Shown here one piece after another: positions 22,355 through 34,439 of a stretch of DNA of 64,000 bases. Within the stretch, counting starts at the first letter, position 1. Each line of letters begins with the position of its first letter. The notes under the pieces were generated by a model that was not told the DNA's origin, did not search any database, and was given only the letters and a program-made list of their open reading frames with translations. The stretch spans positions 5,850,174-5,914,173 of the forward strand of contig OU452223.1 in NCBI GenBank assembly GCA_911728455.2, given 5' to 3'. Made by a program: the position numbers and the translations under genes. Source of the stretch: Marthasterias glacialis. Lineage: Eukaryota; Echinodermata; Asteroidea; Forcipulatida; Asteriidae.

Positions 22355-25300
22355 TTCAGAGGTGATAGGCAGGTTTTGTTTATTGGGGGAAAGTCCCTTA
22401 AAAATATGCTTCATGTTAAACGCAAAGATCAATACAAATTCTTAGCTTTTGGTAATTTAAATTTTGATCTGTCAATTGCAAGATAATGCTGTGTCCGAAT
22501 CAAGTGACTTCGGCTACGGCTATGGTTGCTGGCTGCAACAACATCATTGAAGAATAGGAATCCTCGGCGTTTCGGTTGTAGCCACTGCCGAAGCCATTCA
22601 TTCAGACACGGCCTAAGTTTCATTCTGAGAGCTCACTGCCTAATAAAGTTCATCAATCATTTTAGAGTTGACAGAAGTGGTTGTGTGCTTTTTCTGTCGG
22701 GTTTTAAAAAGTTTATTAAAATCCCCATGGATGCTTCGTGGTAAACACAAATTTCAATACAATTTTTTACCTTTTGGTAGTTATTTTCAAGATCGGTTTG
22801 TTTCTGAGAGCTCACTGATTTTAAAGTTCATACCAGCACCAATCCTAAAGAGAACTGTTGCAGGTATTTGACATTCCCCCTGAATTACTGTTGCATATTT
22901 TGATTGCAACAACCAAACTATCCCTGATGAGCATAAGCTTCTGCAACTGTTTTGGGGGCTGTTTTCTAAATACTGAATGTTGCAGATTTTGTGATTTGTT
23001 TGTGTTTCAGCAAAAGCCATCTACCCATCAACAAGTAGATGTCAAAGACCAGCCTTTGATGAAGGAGCTGCACTCTCCAGTAGAAGGTAAATTCACAACA
23101 TTCTTTTAATATTCACCCCTGGTCCCAAATGGAGCTCTGTAATTATTGTGAAAAATGTTTATTTGAACTCTTGATTAATCAGAAGTTAGTGTCAGTCATT
23201 TTTTTTGTAACAGTACAATTCATTCGAAGATATTTGTATGTAGTTATGTAATCATTTCAGAGTTGACAGAATGGGTTGTGTTTTTTCTTTCAGGTTTTAA
23301 AGATTTTGGTAATGTCCCTCATGTTGAACACAAGTTTCAATAAAAAAATTTAGATTTCGGTAATTTAAATTTTGATGCGTCGCTTCCTAGATAAGTTTCT
23401 TTCTGAGAGTTCTTTGATTAATGAAGTTCATACCAGCACCAATCCTGAAGGGAACTGTTGCAGGCATTTGATGTCCCCGTGAATTACTGTTGCTTATTTT
23501 GATTGCAACAATCAAATTATCCCTGATGAGCATAAGTTCCTGCAACCATTGTTTGCTGCTTTCAAAACTCTAAATGTCAAAGTTGTGCTATTTGTATGTG
23601 TTTCAGAAAAAGCCATCTACCCGTCAACAAGTAGATGTCCAAGACCAGCCGAGGATGAAGGAGCTACACTCTCCAGTAAAAGGTAAATTACCAAAAGTAT
23701 ACTTATAATATTTACCCCTGGTCCCAAATGGAGCTCTGTAATTATTGTGCAGAATATTTATTTGTACTCTTGATTAATCAGAAGTTGGTGTCATTTTTGT
23801 TTTGTAGCAGTACAATTTATTTGAAGATATTTGTATGTTGTTTGGCAATCATTTTGGAAATGACAGAATAGGTTGTGTTTTTTCTTTCAGGTTTAAAAGA
23901 TTTTGGGAAAGTCCCTAAGGATGCTTCATGATAAACACAAATTTCAATACAAAATCTTAGCTTTTGGTAATTTAAGTTATGGTGTTTCATTTGCTAGCTA
24001 GAGCTCACTGATTCGTATTCATATCAGCACCGATCCTCAAAGAACTGTTTCAGGCATTTGAGGTCTTCCTGGAGTTACTAATGCTTTTTTTTTCCTGTAA
24101 CGATTGAAATGCTCCTGATATGCATGAGTTTCTCCAGAACGTTTTTTGCTGTTTTCATTCTTGGTTTACTTACTTTTGATTGACAGTAAAAAAAAATTCT
24201 TGTGTAAAATCAATTTATCTGAACCCAACTGTTTTAATGAAGGGAAATGTTCTGAAATACTATATGATGCAAATTGTGCAATCCGTTTTTGTTGCAGTCA
24301 TGCTTAGTATCTCCAAAGAGATTTACCCGTCAACAAGTAGATGTCCAAGACCAGCCTTTGATGTAGGAGCTGCACTGTCCAGTAGAAGGTAGATTCACTA
24401 CATTCTTTAAAATTAATATTTACCCCTGGTCCTAAATGGAGGTCTGTACTTAAAGTGAAGAATGTGTTTTGTTTCTCTTGAATAATCAGAAGTTAGTATC
24501 AGTCATTTTTTTTTGTAGCAGTACAATTCATTTGAAAGTATTTGTACGTTGTTTGGTATTCATTTCAGAGTTGACAGAATGTATTGTTTTGGGGTTTTTT
24601 CCTGTCAGGTTTTAAAGATTTCGATAAAATTCCTTAAGGATGCTTCATGTTTAACACAAACTTCAAATCAAATTTTAACTTTTGGTAATTAAAATGTTGG
24701 TGTGTCATGTCCTAGATAAGTTTCATTCTGAGAGCTCACTGATTATAGTAAAGTTCAAACCAGCACAATCCTCAAGAGAAGTGTTTCAGGCATTTGACGT
24801 CCCCGGATTTACTGTTCTTATGTTTTTATTGCAATGCTCAAAGTGATCCTCATATACATGAGTTCTTCCAAACATTTTTTTTCCTGTTTTTCATAGTTGG
24901 TTTTCTTCTCTTATTTTTGATTGTCAGTATGAAGAAAAACATTCTCAGGTGAAAGCAATTTATCTGAATCGAACTGTTTTAATGAAAGGTAATGTCCTGA
25001 AACACTAAATAATGCAAATAGTGTGATTTTTGTGTGTGTTGCAGAAAGGCTTGGAATCGCCAAAGAAATCTACCCCTCAACAAGTAGATGTCCAAACCAG
25101 CCTGTGATAAAGAAGCTGCAGTATACTTTTAATGTTTGCTCCATGTCCCAAATGGAGATATTTGTTTGATGTTGGGCAGTTGGAGTTGACAGGTTGTTGT
25201 TGTTGTTGTTTTTGTGGGTGATGGGGGGGGGGGGGGGGGGTGAGGAAGTCCCTGATAAAGATGTTTAACCCAAATATCAATACAAATGCTAGATAGGTTT

Positions 25301-26885
25301 CATTCTGAGAGCTCTTTGATTAATGAAGTTCATACCAGCACCAATCCTAAAGAAAACTGTTGCAGGCATTTGATATACCCTGAATTACTGTTGTTTATTC
25401 TGATTGCAACAATCAGACTATCGCTGATGAGCGTAAGTTTCTGCAACCATTGTTTGCTGCTTTCAAAACACTAAATGTCGAAATTGTGCGATTTGTTTGT
25501 GTTTCAGAACAGCCATCTACCCGTCAAGAAGTAGATGTCAAAGCCCAGCCTATGATGAAGGAGCTGCACTCTCCAGTAAAAGGTAAACTCACAACATTCT
25601 TTTAATATTAACCTCTGGTCCCAAATGGAGCTCTGTAATTATTGTGAAAAATGTTTATTTGAACTCTTGATTAATCAGAAGTTAGTGTCAGTCATTTTTT
25701 GTAGCAGTACAATTTATTTGAAGATATTTGTATGTTGTTTTGGCAATCATTTCGGAAATGACAGATTAGGTTGTGTTTTTTCTTTCAGGTTTAAAAGATT
25801 TTGGGAAAGTCCTTAAGGATGCTTCATGTTAAACACAAATTTCAATACAAAATCTTAGCTTTTGATAATTTAAGTTTTGATGTGTCGCTTTCTAGATAAC
25901 TTTCTTTCTGAGAGCTCACCTACTAATAAAGTTCATACCAGCACCAATCTTAAGGAGAACTGTCGTAGTCATTTGACGTCCCCCTGAATTACTGTTGCTT
26001 ATTTTTATTGCAACAATCAAACTATCCCTGATGAGCCTGGTCCCAAATGGAGATATGTGTATGTTGTTTGGCAATCCTTTCAGAGTTGACTGGCAGGTTT
26101 TTTTTTTTTGGGGGGGAAGTCCCTTATAAGGATGCTTCATGTTAAACATAAAAATCAATACAAATTCTCAGCCTTTGGTAATTCAATTTTTGGTGCGTAC
26201 TTTACTAGTTTTATTGTGAGAGCTCACTGATGATAACATTCATACCAGCACCAATCCTCAAGAGAACTGTTTCGGGCACTTGATGTCCCTCCCCCCCCTC
26301 GAATTACTGTTGCTTATTTTGATTGCAACATTAACAATATTCCTGATGTGCTTGAGTTCCTCCATGTATTTTCTTGCCTCTTTCAATGTTTTGTCTTTGT
26401 TTATTCTTGATTGGAAGTATTAAAAAATCCTCAACTATAAGTAATTTACTTGAACCCATCTGGTTACTAACTGGTTAGTGTTTTTAACCCTTTGCCGCAG
26501 AGATTCTTTTTTGTTTTTTGTTTTTTTCTCAATAGAACTGTGACTGGCAATTGACGTCCCCCCAAATAGGTGTTGCTTATTTTGGTTGCAACAATTAAAA
26601 TATTTCTGATGTGCAGGAGGTCTTCCAACCATGTCATTGCTGATCAATCTTTTGTCTTCATTTATTTTTGATTGAAAGTATAGAAAAATACTCTGGTAAA
26701 AGCAACTTATCTGGAACTAACTTTTGTGTTGATGGGTAATGTTTAAAACACTAACTGTTGCAAATTGTGTGATATACCTGTCACTGCAGAAAGGCTTACC
26801 ATCTCTAAAGAGATCTACCAGTCAACAAGTAGATGTAGATCTCCAAGACCAGGCTAAGATATAGGAGCTGCACTCTCCTTTGTAT
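22355..26885 (+). repeat. Degenerate tandem array of exon-bearing cassettes
   Basis: Blocks recur in the same order: a TTTCAGGTTTTAAAGATTTTGG piece; 'TTCATTCTGAGAGCTCACTG'; 'GTTCATACCAGCACCAATCC'; a TTGATTGCAACAATCAAACT block; an exon-like core beginning after TTTCAG or TTGCAG and ending before GTAAA; and 'CCCCTGGTCCCAAATGGAG'. The exon-like core starts at 23,011, 23,607, about 24,297, 25,046, 25,508 and about 26,790, so spacing is irregular (about 0.46-1.28 kb). In the cores at 23,011 and 23,607 two frames are open: one reads KPSTHQQVDVKDQP...KELHSPVEG, the other AIYPSTSRCxRPAxDEG. Others contain stops or indels. The window's first 130 bases belong to the same family. Confidence 0.7.
22488..22612. 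mobile_element. Short MITE inserted in a cassette
   Basis: The ends GTGTCCGAATCAAGTGACTT and AAGCCATTCATTCAGACACG form an imperfect inverted repeat of about 35 bases with 'GGCTACGGCTATGG / GGTTGTAGCCACTGCC' inside. It splits a cassette that is uninterrupted in the left arm at 36-130. A related copy is at 51,669-51,792. Confidence 0.7.
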
Positions 26886-27851
26886 GTATCTTGCTTAAAT
26901 TGTGTAATCATAATTATTGGGAATTCATTTGACCTTTTTAAGATTAAAGCTAAATACATTTACTCGATTTAGTACTTGTATAAATATTGTCACTGCATAA
27001 TTTGTGTCCTCTTTAAGAAAACCAGTTGCATAAGCAGTTTAAACAAAACTGAAAATGTAGAGGTTGAAAATTGCAGCACCTTTAGATGTTAAGGCAACAA
27101 TAAAAGCGCTTTTTGTAAGGAAGATGTTTTTTACCATTTTTCTAGCTTTCAAAAGGTGCATCAATCGATGTCGTATTTTTTAAGTGGTGATTGATTTGAA
27201 AAAAGGTATGAGATCATTAAGCTTAAAATACCTCCCCTGAATAGATAACAGAAAGAAGAAGAAGACAAAAAGATGTTCAAAGCTTCAAAAACAAACTACT
27301 TGTTAAACTTACTTTTAACAAAAACATAGACAACAAACGTAATGGTTTGCAAGTCAAGTAAAAAAGCAACGATGACTTTTGGCACTCTAAAGAAAAACTA
27401 CTATAACTTGGGAGGGGTCCTTATTAGTTTTTAATCACCCCTGCAAGGGATTTTGCACATTAAATTGTTGCTTACAATTCTGTAACTGTAAACTTGACCT
27501 TTCAGAGCGGAGATGTAGCTAGTAGTCCCCTGAGATCAAGCACATAGGGAAGCTCCTTTACTGACATCTTGAAGGCTACTGGGTATAAAGGAGAGCAACA
27601 CGCATCTAAACATCAGTATCATCAAGACATCCTAGCAGTTCATCTAGAGATCAAGAATGAACAACCAAGGAATTTGTTGTCTTCAACTGTAAGATATTAT
27701 AGATGTGTAAGTTTAATGTTTTAATGTTTTCTGTAATCGTCGTATAGTGGGCTGTTTTAGCAGCACTATACAGTTTATATCTTGTAAATAAGTACACCAT
27801 TGCAAGCAAGCACATACGCGTTTTTTGAGCTATAAAATTGGCGATCTTAGA
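26886..27851. other. No gene recognised
   Basis: Unique-looking AT-rich DNA. No long frame, known repeat or RNA motif was identified. Confidence 0.4.
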
Positions 27852-28080
27852 GCCTTGGTGGTGCGGAGATACGAATGGTGGTGCGGACGTTCGATTGGTG
27901 GTGCGGAAATACGATTGGTTGTGCGGAGATACGATTCTTGGTGCGAAGATTCGATTGGTGGTGCGGAGATACGATTGGTTGTGCGGAGATTCCATTGGTT
28001 GTGCGGAGATACGATTGGTTGTGCGAAGATACGATTGGTGGTGCGGACGTTCGATTGGTGGTGCGGAGATTCGATTCGGA
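27852..28080 (+). repeat. 20-bp tandem repeat, about 11 copies
   Basis: The unit is CGATTGGTGGTGCGGAGATA, with variants GGTTGTGCGG and GGACGTT. Because 20 is not a multiple of three, each frame cycles through all phases and yields a 20-residue protein period. This explains long open frames on both strands here (for example EIRLVVRRYDWWCGRSIGGA), which I do not regard as genes. A degenerate inverted copy with its flank lies at 41.11-41.29 kb. Confidence 0.9.
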
Positions 28081-28959
28081 ATCGATGGTGGTACAACACG
28101 GGAAATTCCGAAATAATAAAGGGACCTGGACATTTGCACGTGGCATTTGGGGTCCTACTGCCGGCCAGGGTGATAGCTGGATGTTGATCTTAAAGATGCA
28201 TCAGGCTGCTCTACCGGGGGAGCATGGTGCTGGTGTGATCACAAATGGTTGGCAAACGGCAGTAGTCCCTAGTCATGGCCGTGGGGCTAGTGGACCGCGT
28301 TACTACAGCTAGGGGACTGCCTTGGGGTTCGCCTTGGGGTGGCGGACCGGACCCTGCCGAAAGGTGGGTGTAATGGCTCTGACGATGCTAGAAAGCGTGT
28401 GGGGCTGGTATCCTGGGACCTGCTCGTGGTGGCCCTGCTTTAGACTAACCTTACCAGGATGATATTGGCAAAATACTGATCAAATTAAAATGCTTGCAAT
28501 GGTGCACTTATAAAATACTTGTTATTTTTATTATTCTGCATGTTCTGCATTTTCTGCATTTTTTAATGTTCTGCCTTACTATTTGTAATGTAAAACATTA
28601 TGAATTGTCTATACAGTAACTTTTATGTTGTAATTTTTGCCCAAAAATAAGCATACATTGTGTCTACGTCACTCTAATAACCTTAAGAGCCACTACACTT
28701 ATGCATGATTCCCAGCTAGCAGGTACAATAGCGCCCTCTACTGATCTACCCTCAAGGCCCCATGGCATGAGTGCTACAATATCTCCCTCCTTTTGTTAGC
28801 GCAGGATCTGGTACATACACTTTTCCAACAGCTCTGTCTGATGCGTGCTTTATGCCATGTATGAGTAAGATTTCTTGACTTGCAAACACGACCCGTATCC
28901 GGGCCTCGTTACACCAACACTAATCGCTGCTGAAAAAACATTCCCTCCCGGCTCGCCAG
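28081..28959. other. GC-richer flank of the 20-bp repeat
   Basis: The part at 28,100-28,440 is notably richer in G and C than the surroundings. The segment CAGGGTGATAGCTGGATGTT (28,168 on) recurs inverted near 41.14 kb, so it is part of a dispersed repeat. One open frame to 28,312 shows no family resemblance. Direct repeats of 'TCTGCATTTTCTGCATTTTT' type occur near 28,535. Confidence 0.45.
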
Positions 28960-31900
28960 GGAGTGGCTCCTGAGAAGGCAGACAGGCTGTGACACACTCA
29001 ATCTCTTGGGTGTACTGTGCTGTTCATGAGTCTGAGTGGGGCTTTGACAATGTTTTTAGACTTGACCAGTGGCTTTACCCATAAAAAGGAAGTCTGCCGA
29101 GGTCCTCCAGTTTGGACAATTTATCATACAAATTAAGGCAGGGGGAAGAACCTCGTTGCCATAACTCTGTGTCAAGGGCCGAGTTTGTACAGGCTGCTCA
29201 TTGATATCCACCATGCTAACGCCCATGGTATCTAGCCGACATCCAGGCAGGGTTCAGGGACAGCCAAAGCAAACTTGTCCTCAGCCCCCTGGCTTTAGCT
29301 TGACCATGGCTGTACTACTCAAATACAACAAAAAGAGCAGGCAGGGCAAACACAACCCATTTTTGGACCATGTTACACCCACCATGAAAGCCGCTCACCA
29401 ACAGTTCCCTCCCTGCTCCATAGCACTGGCCACGGGCACGCAATGAGCTGCTGTACAGGCAGACAGGCTTTGACACGCCCAATCTCCGGGATGTACAGGA
29501 ATGTTCATTGATCAGAGAGGCGCTCTGACGATGTTGGGCATGACCCAGTAGTCTGGACCACTGTCGATGTCTGATTTTCCCCCTGCATCAGGCAATCCTA
29601 GGCCACTAGTGTCCTCTGACTTGTTTTCAAGTGAGCAGTTACTTTTCTCATCAAAAAGAAAGGGTAATCTGAGGTCACTGCGATCAATCTTCCTCTAGTA
29701 TGGAGAGTTTGTCACGCGAATTAGGCAGGGGGAAGATATATCGTCAACATCACTTTGTGTCAAGGGTCGAGTTTGTTCAGGCTGTTCATTGATTTCCAGC
29801 ATGCTAATTGCCCTGGTATCTAGCTGACATCCAGGCAGGTGTTTAGGAAAACTAAAGTAAACTCGTCCTCAGCCCTTGGTCTGTATCCTGACCATGGCTG
29901 GAATACTCAAAACTAACAAAAAGAGCAGGCAGGGCAAACACGACCCATTTCCAGGGCCCCGTTACACCCACCATGAAAGCCGCTCACCAACAGTTCCCTC
30001 CCTGCTCCATAGCACTGGCGAAAGGGGCTCACAACGAGCTGCTGTACAGGCAGACAGGCTGTGACACACGCACAATCTCCTGGGTGTACAGCAATGTTCA
30101 TGGATCAGAGTGGGGCTCTGACAATGTTGGGCATGACCCACTCGTCCGGACCACTGTCGATGTCTGATTTTCCACCTGCACCAGGCAATCCTAAGCCAAT
30201 AGTGTCCTCTGAATTGTTTACAGATTTGACCTGTGTGTTTTCTCATAAAAAAGAAAAGGCAATCTGAGGTCCCCATTGTCAATCTTCCTCTAGCTTGGAG
30301 AGTTTGTCAGGTAAATTAGGCTGGGGGAAGAAACATCATCAACATCACTCTGTGTCAAGGGCCGAGGTTGTACAGGCTGCTCATTGATATCTACCATGAT
30401 AACGCCCATGGTATCTAGCCGACATCCAGGCAGTGTTTAAGGACAGCCATAGCGAACTCATCCTCAGTCCTTGGTCTGTATCTTGACCATGGCTGGACTA
30501 CTCCTCAGCCTCTAGTGTGTATCCTGACCATGGCCGTACTACTCAAAACCAACAGAATAGAGCAGGCAGGGCAAACACGGCCTGTTTCCGGCCCCTGTTA
30601 CGCCTACCATGAAAGCCGCTCACCAACCGTTCCCTCCCTGGTTCATGGAATTTGCCACAGGGGTTTGCAATGAGCTCCTGTACAGGCAGACAGGCTGTGA
30701 CACATGCTCAATCTCCTGGATGTACAGCGCCATTCATCGATCAGAGTGAGGCTCTGATGATGTTGGGCATGACCCACTCAAACCACTGTCGATGTCTGAT
30801 TTTCCCCCTGGATCAGGCAATCCTAGGACAATAGTGTCCTCTTAATTGTTTTCAGACTTGACCTATGTGCTTTCTTATAAAAAAGAAAAGGCAATCTGAG
30901 GTCCGCGCCGTCAATCTTCCTCCAGTTCGGAGAGTTTGTCAGGCAAATTGGGCAGTAGAAGAAACATTGTTGCCACAACTCTGTGTCGAGGGCCGAGTTT
31001 ACAGGCTGTGCATTGATATCCACATTGGTTTCTAGCCGACACCCAGGCGGGGTTTCGGGACAACCAAAGCAAACTCGTCCTCAGCCCTTGCTCTTTATCC
31101 TGACCATGGTAGGCAACTCAAAACCAACGGAGAAGAGTAGGCATGACAAAAACGACCCGACTTATCAGCCGTTTCTCCCTTGCTCCATGGCACTCATTAA
31201 GGGCCTGGGGACAGGCACCTGTGAAGGCAGACAGGCTGTGACACTGGCTCAATCTCCCGGGTGTTCATGGCTGTTCATGGGTCAGAGTGAGGCTCTGACG
31301 ATGGTGGGCATGACCCACTAGTCCAGACCAGCATTGATGCCAGATTTCCCCAAACATTGGGCATTTCTAGGCCCATAGTGTCTTCTGAATTGTCTTCAGA
31401 CTTGACCAGTGGCTCTTCCGGTATAAAGGATAGGACAAGCTGATGTCCACGCCGTCAATCTTCCTCCAGAGTTTGTCATTCGAATCAGGCAGGGGGAAGA
31501 TACGTCGTCACCACCACTGTGTGTTTAGGTTTTGTACAGGCTGTTCATTGATATCCACATCACTAACGGCCATGGTATCTGTCCGACACACAGTCGTTGT
31601 TCTGGGACAACCAAAGCAAACTTGTCCATGGCCCCTGGTCTTTATCCAGACCATGGCTGGACTACCAGTTGGGGTTCTGGGACAACCAAAGCAAACTTGT
31701 TCCCCTGGTGTGTATCCTAACCATGGCTGGACTACTCAAAACCAACAGAAAAGAGCAGGCAGGGAAAACACAACACCTTTCCAGGCCCTGTTACACCTAC
31801 AATGGCAACTGCTCACCTCCTGTTCAAGCAGACAGGCTGTGACACACTCGCTCCATCTCTCGGTTGCACAGTGGTGTTCATCTGTCATGACCCACTTGTC

Positions 31901-33015
31901 CCACTCCTCCAGACCACCGTCTATGTCAAGTTCTCAGCATCGGGCAGTTCTCAGCCTGTAGTTTCTTCTGAATTGTCTTCAGGCTTGACTGGTGGCTTTT
32001 TCCAGTAAAAAAAATACAGGACAAGCTGTTGTCCCTGCCATCAATTTTCGTTGAGATTGGAGTGTTTGTCAGGCGAATTCGGCAGGGGGAATAAACATCG
32101 TCTCAATCACTCTGTGTCAAGGGCCAAGTTTTTACTGGCTGTTCATTGCTTTCCACCTTGCTAACAGCCGTGATATCTGGCCAACACCCAGGCGGGGTCC
32201 GGGACAACCAAACCAAACTCATCTTCATCCCTTGGTGTGTATTCTAACCATGGCTGGACGACTCAAGACTAACGAAAACAGCAGGAAAGGCAAACACAAC
32301 CTGTTTCTGGGCACCGTTACATCCACCATGAAAGCCGCTCACTAATCTTTCCCTCCTGACTCCATGGCACTCACCATGGGGTCTCAGGACGAGCTCCTGC
32401 AAAGGCAATCTCCTGGGTGTACAGCGCTGTTTATGGATCAGAGTGGTGCTCTGATGATGTAGGTCATGACCCACTCATCCAGACCAGTGACAATGTCAGA
32501 TTTTCCCCCTTCATTGGGTGTTTGTAGGCCAATAGTTTCTTCTGAATCGCTTCAGAAAGCCAATGTCCCCGCCGTCAGTCTTCCTCAAACTGAGAGAATG
32601 TTTTGAAGGCGGGGGAAGAAACTCTCACCATAACTCTGTGTCGAGGACCGAGTTTACAGGCTGTTCATTGATATCCACATTGCTAACAGCCATGGTATCT
32701 GTCTGACACCCAGTCGCGGTTCCTGGACAACCAAACGAAACAGAAGAGCAAGCAGGGTAAACAACCCAATTCCGGGCTCCGTTACACCCACCATAAAACC
32801 CACTCAGCAAACCATTCCCTACCAAGCCCTGGGCTCTTGTAACTTGGGCTCCTGTACGTGCAGACAGGCCGTGACACACTTGTTCAATCTCCTGGGTGTA
32901 AAGTGCTGTTCAGTGGGGCTCTGACAATGTTGGGCATGACCTACTCGTACAGACCACAGTTGATGTTGGATCTCCCAGCATCAGGCAGTCCCTCGCCAAT
33001 AGTGTCTTCTTGACC
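28960..33015 (+). repeat. Satellite-like field of about 0.6-kb units
   Basis: The block GACATCCAGGCAGGG and its variants recurs at about 29,233, 29,824, 30,419, 31,029, 31,585, 32,183 and 32,704, giving intervals of about 520-610 bases. Each unit also has ACCATGGCTGGACTACTCAA, CAGGCAGACAGGCTGTGACA, TCTCCTGGGTGTACAG and CTGTGTCAAGGGCCGAG blocks. Units have diverged and lost pieces. Many short open frames arise, but none is conserved as a protein between units, so I call no gene. Confidence 0.85.
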
Positions 33016-33775
33016 ATTGGAGCTTGGGATGGGCTCCTGTACATGCAGACAGGCCATGACACACATGCTCAGTCTCCCAGTTATACAGTGCTGTTATGGC
33101 ACTTGCCATTGGAGCTCGGGATTGGTTTCTGTACAGGCAGACAGGCTGTGACACACTCGCTCAGTCTCCCAGTTATACAGTGCTGTTATGGCACTTGCCA
33201 TTGGAGCTTGGGATGGGTTCCTGTACAGGCAGACAGGCTGTGACACACTCGCTCAGTCTCCCAGTCATACAGTGCTGTTATGGCACTTGCCATTGGAGTT
33301 TGGGATGGGTTCCTGTACAGGCAGACAGGCTGTGACACACTCGCTCAGTCTCCCAGTTATACAGTGCTGTTATGGCACTTGCCATTGGAGCTCGGGATGG
33401 GTTCCTGTACAGGCAGACAGGCCATGACACACTCGCTCAGTCTCCCGGTTATACAGTGCTGTTATGGCACTTGCCATTGGAGCTTGGGATGGGCTCCTGT
33501 ACATGCAGACAGACTGTGACACACATGCTCAGTCTCCCAGTTATACAGTGCTGTTATGGCACTTGCCACTGGGGCTTGGGATGGGTTCCTGTACAGGCAG
33601 ACAGGCTGTGACACACTCGCTCAGTCTCCCAGTTATACAGTGCTGTTATGGCACTTGCCACTGGGGCTTGGGATGGGTTCCTGTACAGGCAGACAGGCTG
33701 TGACACACTCGCTCAGTCTCCCAGTTATACAGTGTTTTTATGGCACTTGCCACTGGGGCTTGGGATGGGCTCAAT
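33016..33775 (+). repeat. 92-bp satellite, about 8 copies
   Basis: Exact 92-base spacing is seen between successive ATGGCACTTGCCATTGGAGC starts (33,096, 33,188, 33,280, 33,372, 33,464, 33,556, 33,648). Each unit contains CTGTACAGGCAGACAGGCTG and CTCAGTCTCCCAGTTATACA, which are also the core blocks of the 0.6-kb units. The 92-bp array is therefore an amplified internal fragment of the larger repeat. The overlapping open frames of about 79 codons every 92 bases are a by-product of the period. Confidence 0.95.
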
Positions 33776-34439
33776 CTCTTGAGTGTACAGTGCTGTTCAT
33801 TAATCCAAGACATGTTCAAGATGGTGCCCATTATCTCAGGCATGATGCCTTCACACGAGGGGCTTTAAATATCTGCATATCTCTGGGTTATGTTCTAATG
33901 GCTAAACCATTGGCAAGGAATGAGTCTGTCCGTAATGGGGAATATCCACTCCCAGGGACGAGCCAATTCCTCGAGGGACATGTACCGGTGATAACATTCT
34001 GCCACTGCATCATTCTCCTGCCCAACACTCCTTGCTGCAAGAGGCCCCGAGTGATGGCAGTGTCATGGGTTGGAAAGGAGACATTATCCAGCCTTCAATA
34101 GGGGCATAACACTGAACAGGAAGGGCATCGCGTCCTTTCTTATCTCAGAGTTCGGAGCAATGAAACTTTGGATAGTTCCATATACATGTAGAGTGATGAC
34201 AACTCCTCCCCGCTCTATGCTCGATCTCGTGGTTGTTCTATCAACACTCAAGACAAAGAGGAAGACAACATGGCACTCATGCCATGGGGAATTGTTGGTA
34301 GATCAGTAGGGAGTCTTTGTAAATCTAAGCGTTATTGTACCTGCCAATAGGGAAATATGCATAAGTAGTGGCTTTACCATTAAGTATTCAAGTGAAACCC
34401 AAACCACACTGCTCTGGGGAGGATTTTAATTTTTGGTAA
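33776..34439. other. Flank of the satellite; no gene recognised
   Basis: The first part continues a 0.6-kb unit remnant (TGAGTGTACAGTGCTGTTCA). After about 33,860 the DNA is no longer repeat-like. An open frame continues to 34,101 without recognisable domains. Confidence 0.4.

Larger units (their letters stand above)
19010..22640. repeat. Right arm of the giant inverted repeat
   Basis: This is the reverse-complement partner of about 1-3,610. From its inner end outwards it shows two roughly 180-bp units (19.07-19.46 kb), the LINE tail relic (19.44-19.77 kb), a conserved block at 19.9-20.3 kb, the TATTGACCC MITE (20.51-20.70 kb), the GGGCCCAATTTC MITE (20.90-21.15 kb), and the 21.4-21.75 kb block matching 131-300 and 1,290-1,420 on the left. 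A 0.65-kb stretch at about 21.75-22.41 kb is specific to this arm and contains a candidate exon. A roughly 100-base block (AAAACTGATTTATTTTTCAGTAG...) occurs twice, near 20,759 and 21,228. Confidence 0.85.

Noticed and set aside
27852-28080. CRISPR array
   Set aside because: Short direct repeats are contiguous with no unique spacers, and the DNA is from an animal nuclear genome.
27651-28312. Several open frames of 89-162 codons on both strands
   Set aside because: They are produced by the 20-bp repeat, whose period keeps frames open. Peptide periodicity follows the DNA unit on both strands.
33010-34101. Seven overlapping frames of about 79 codons and one of 181 codons
   Set aside because: They repeat every 92 bases and reflect the satellite unit, with no conserved protein signal.
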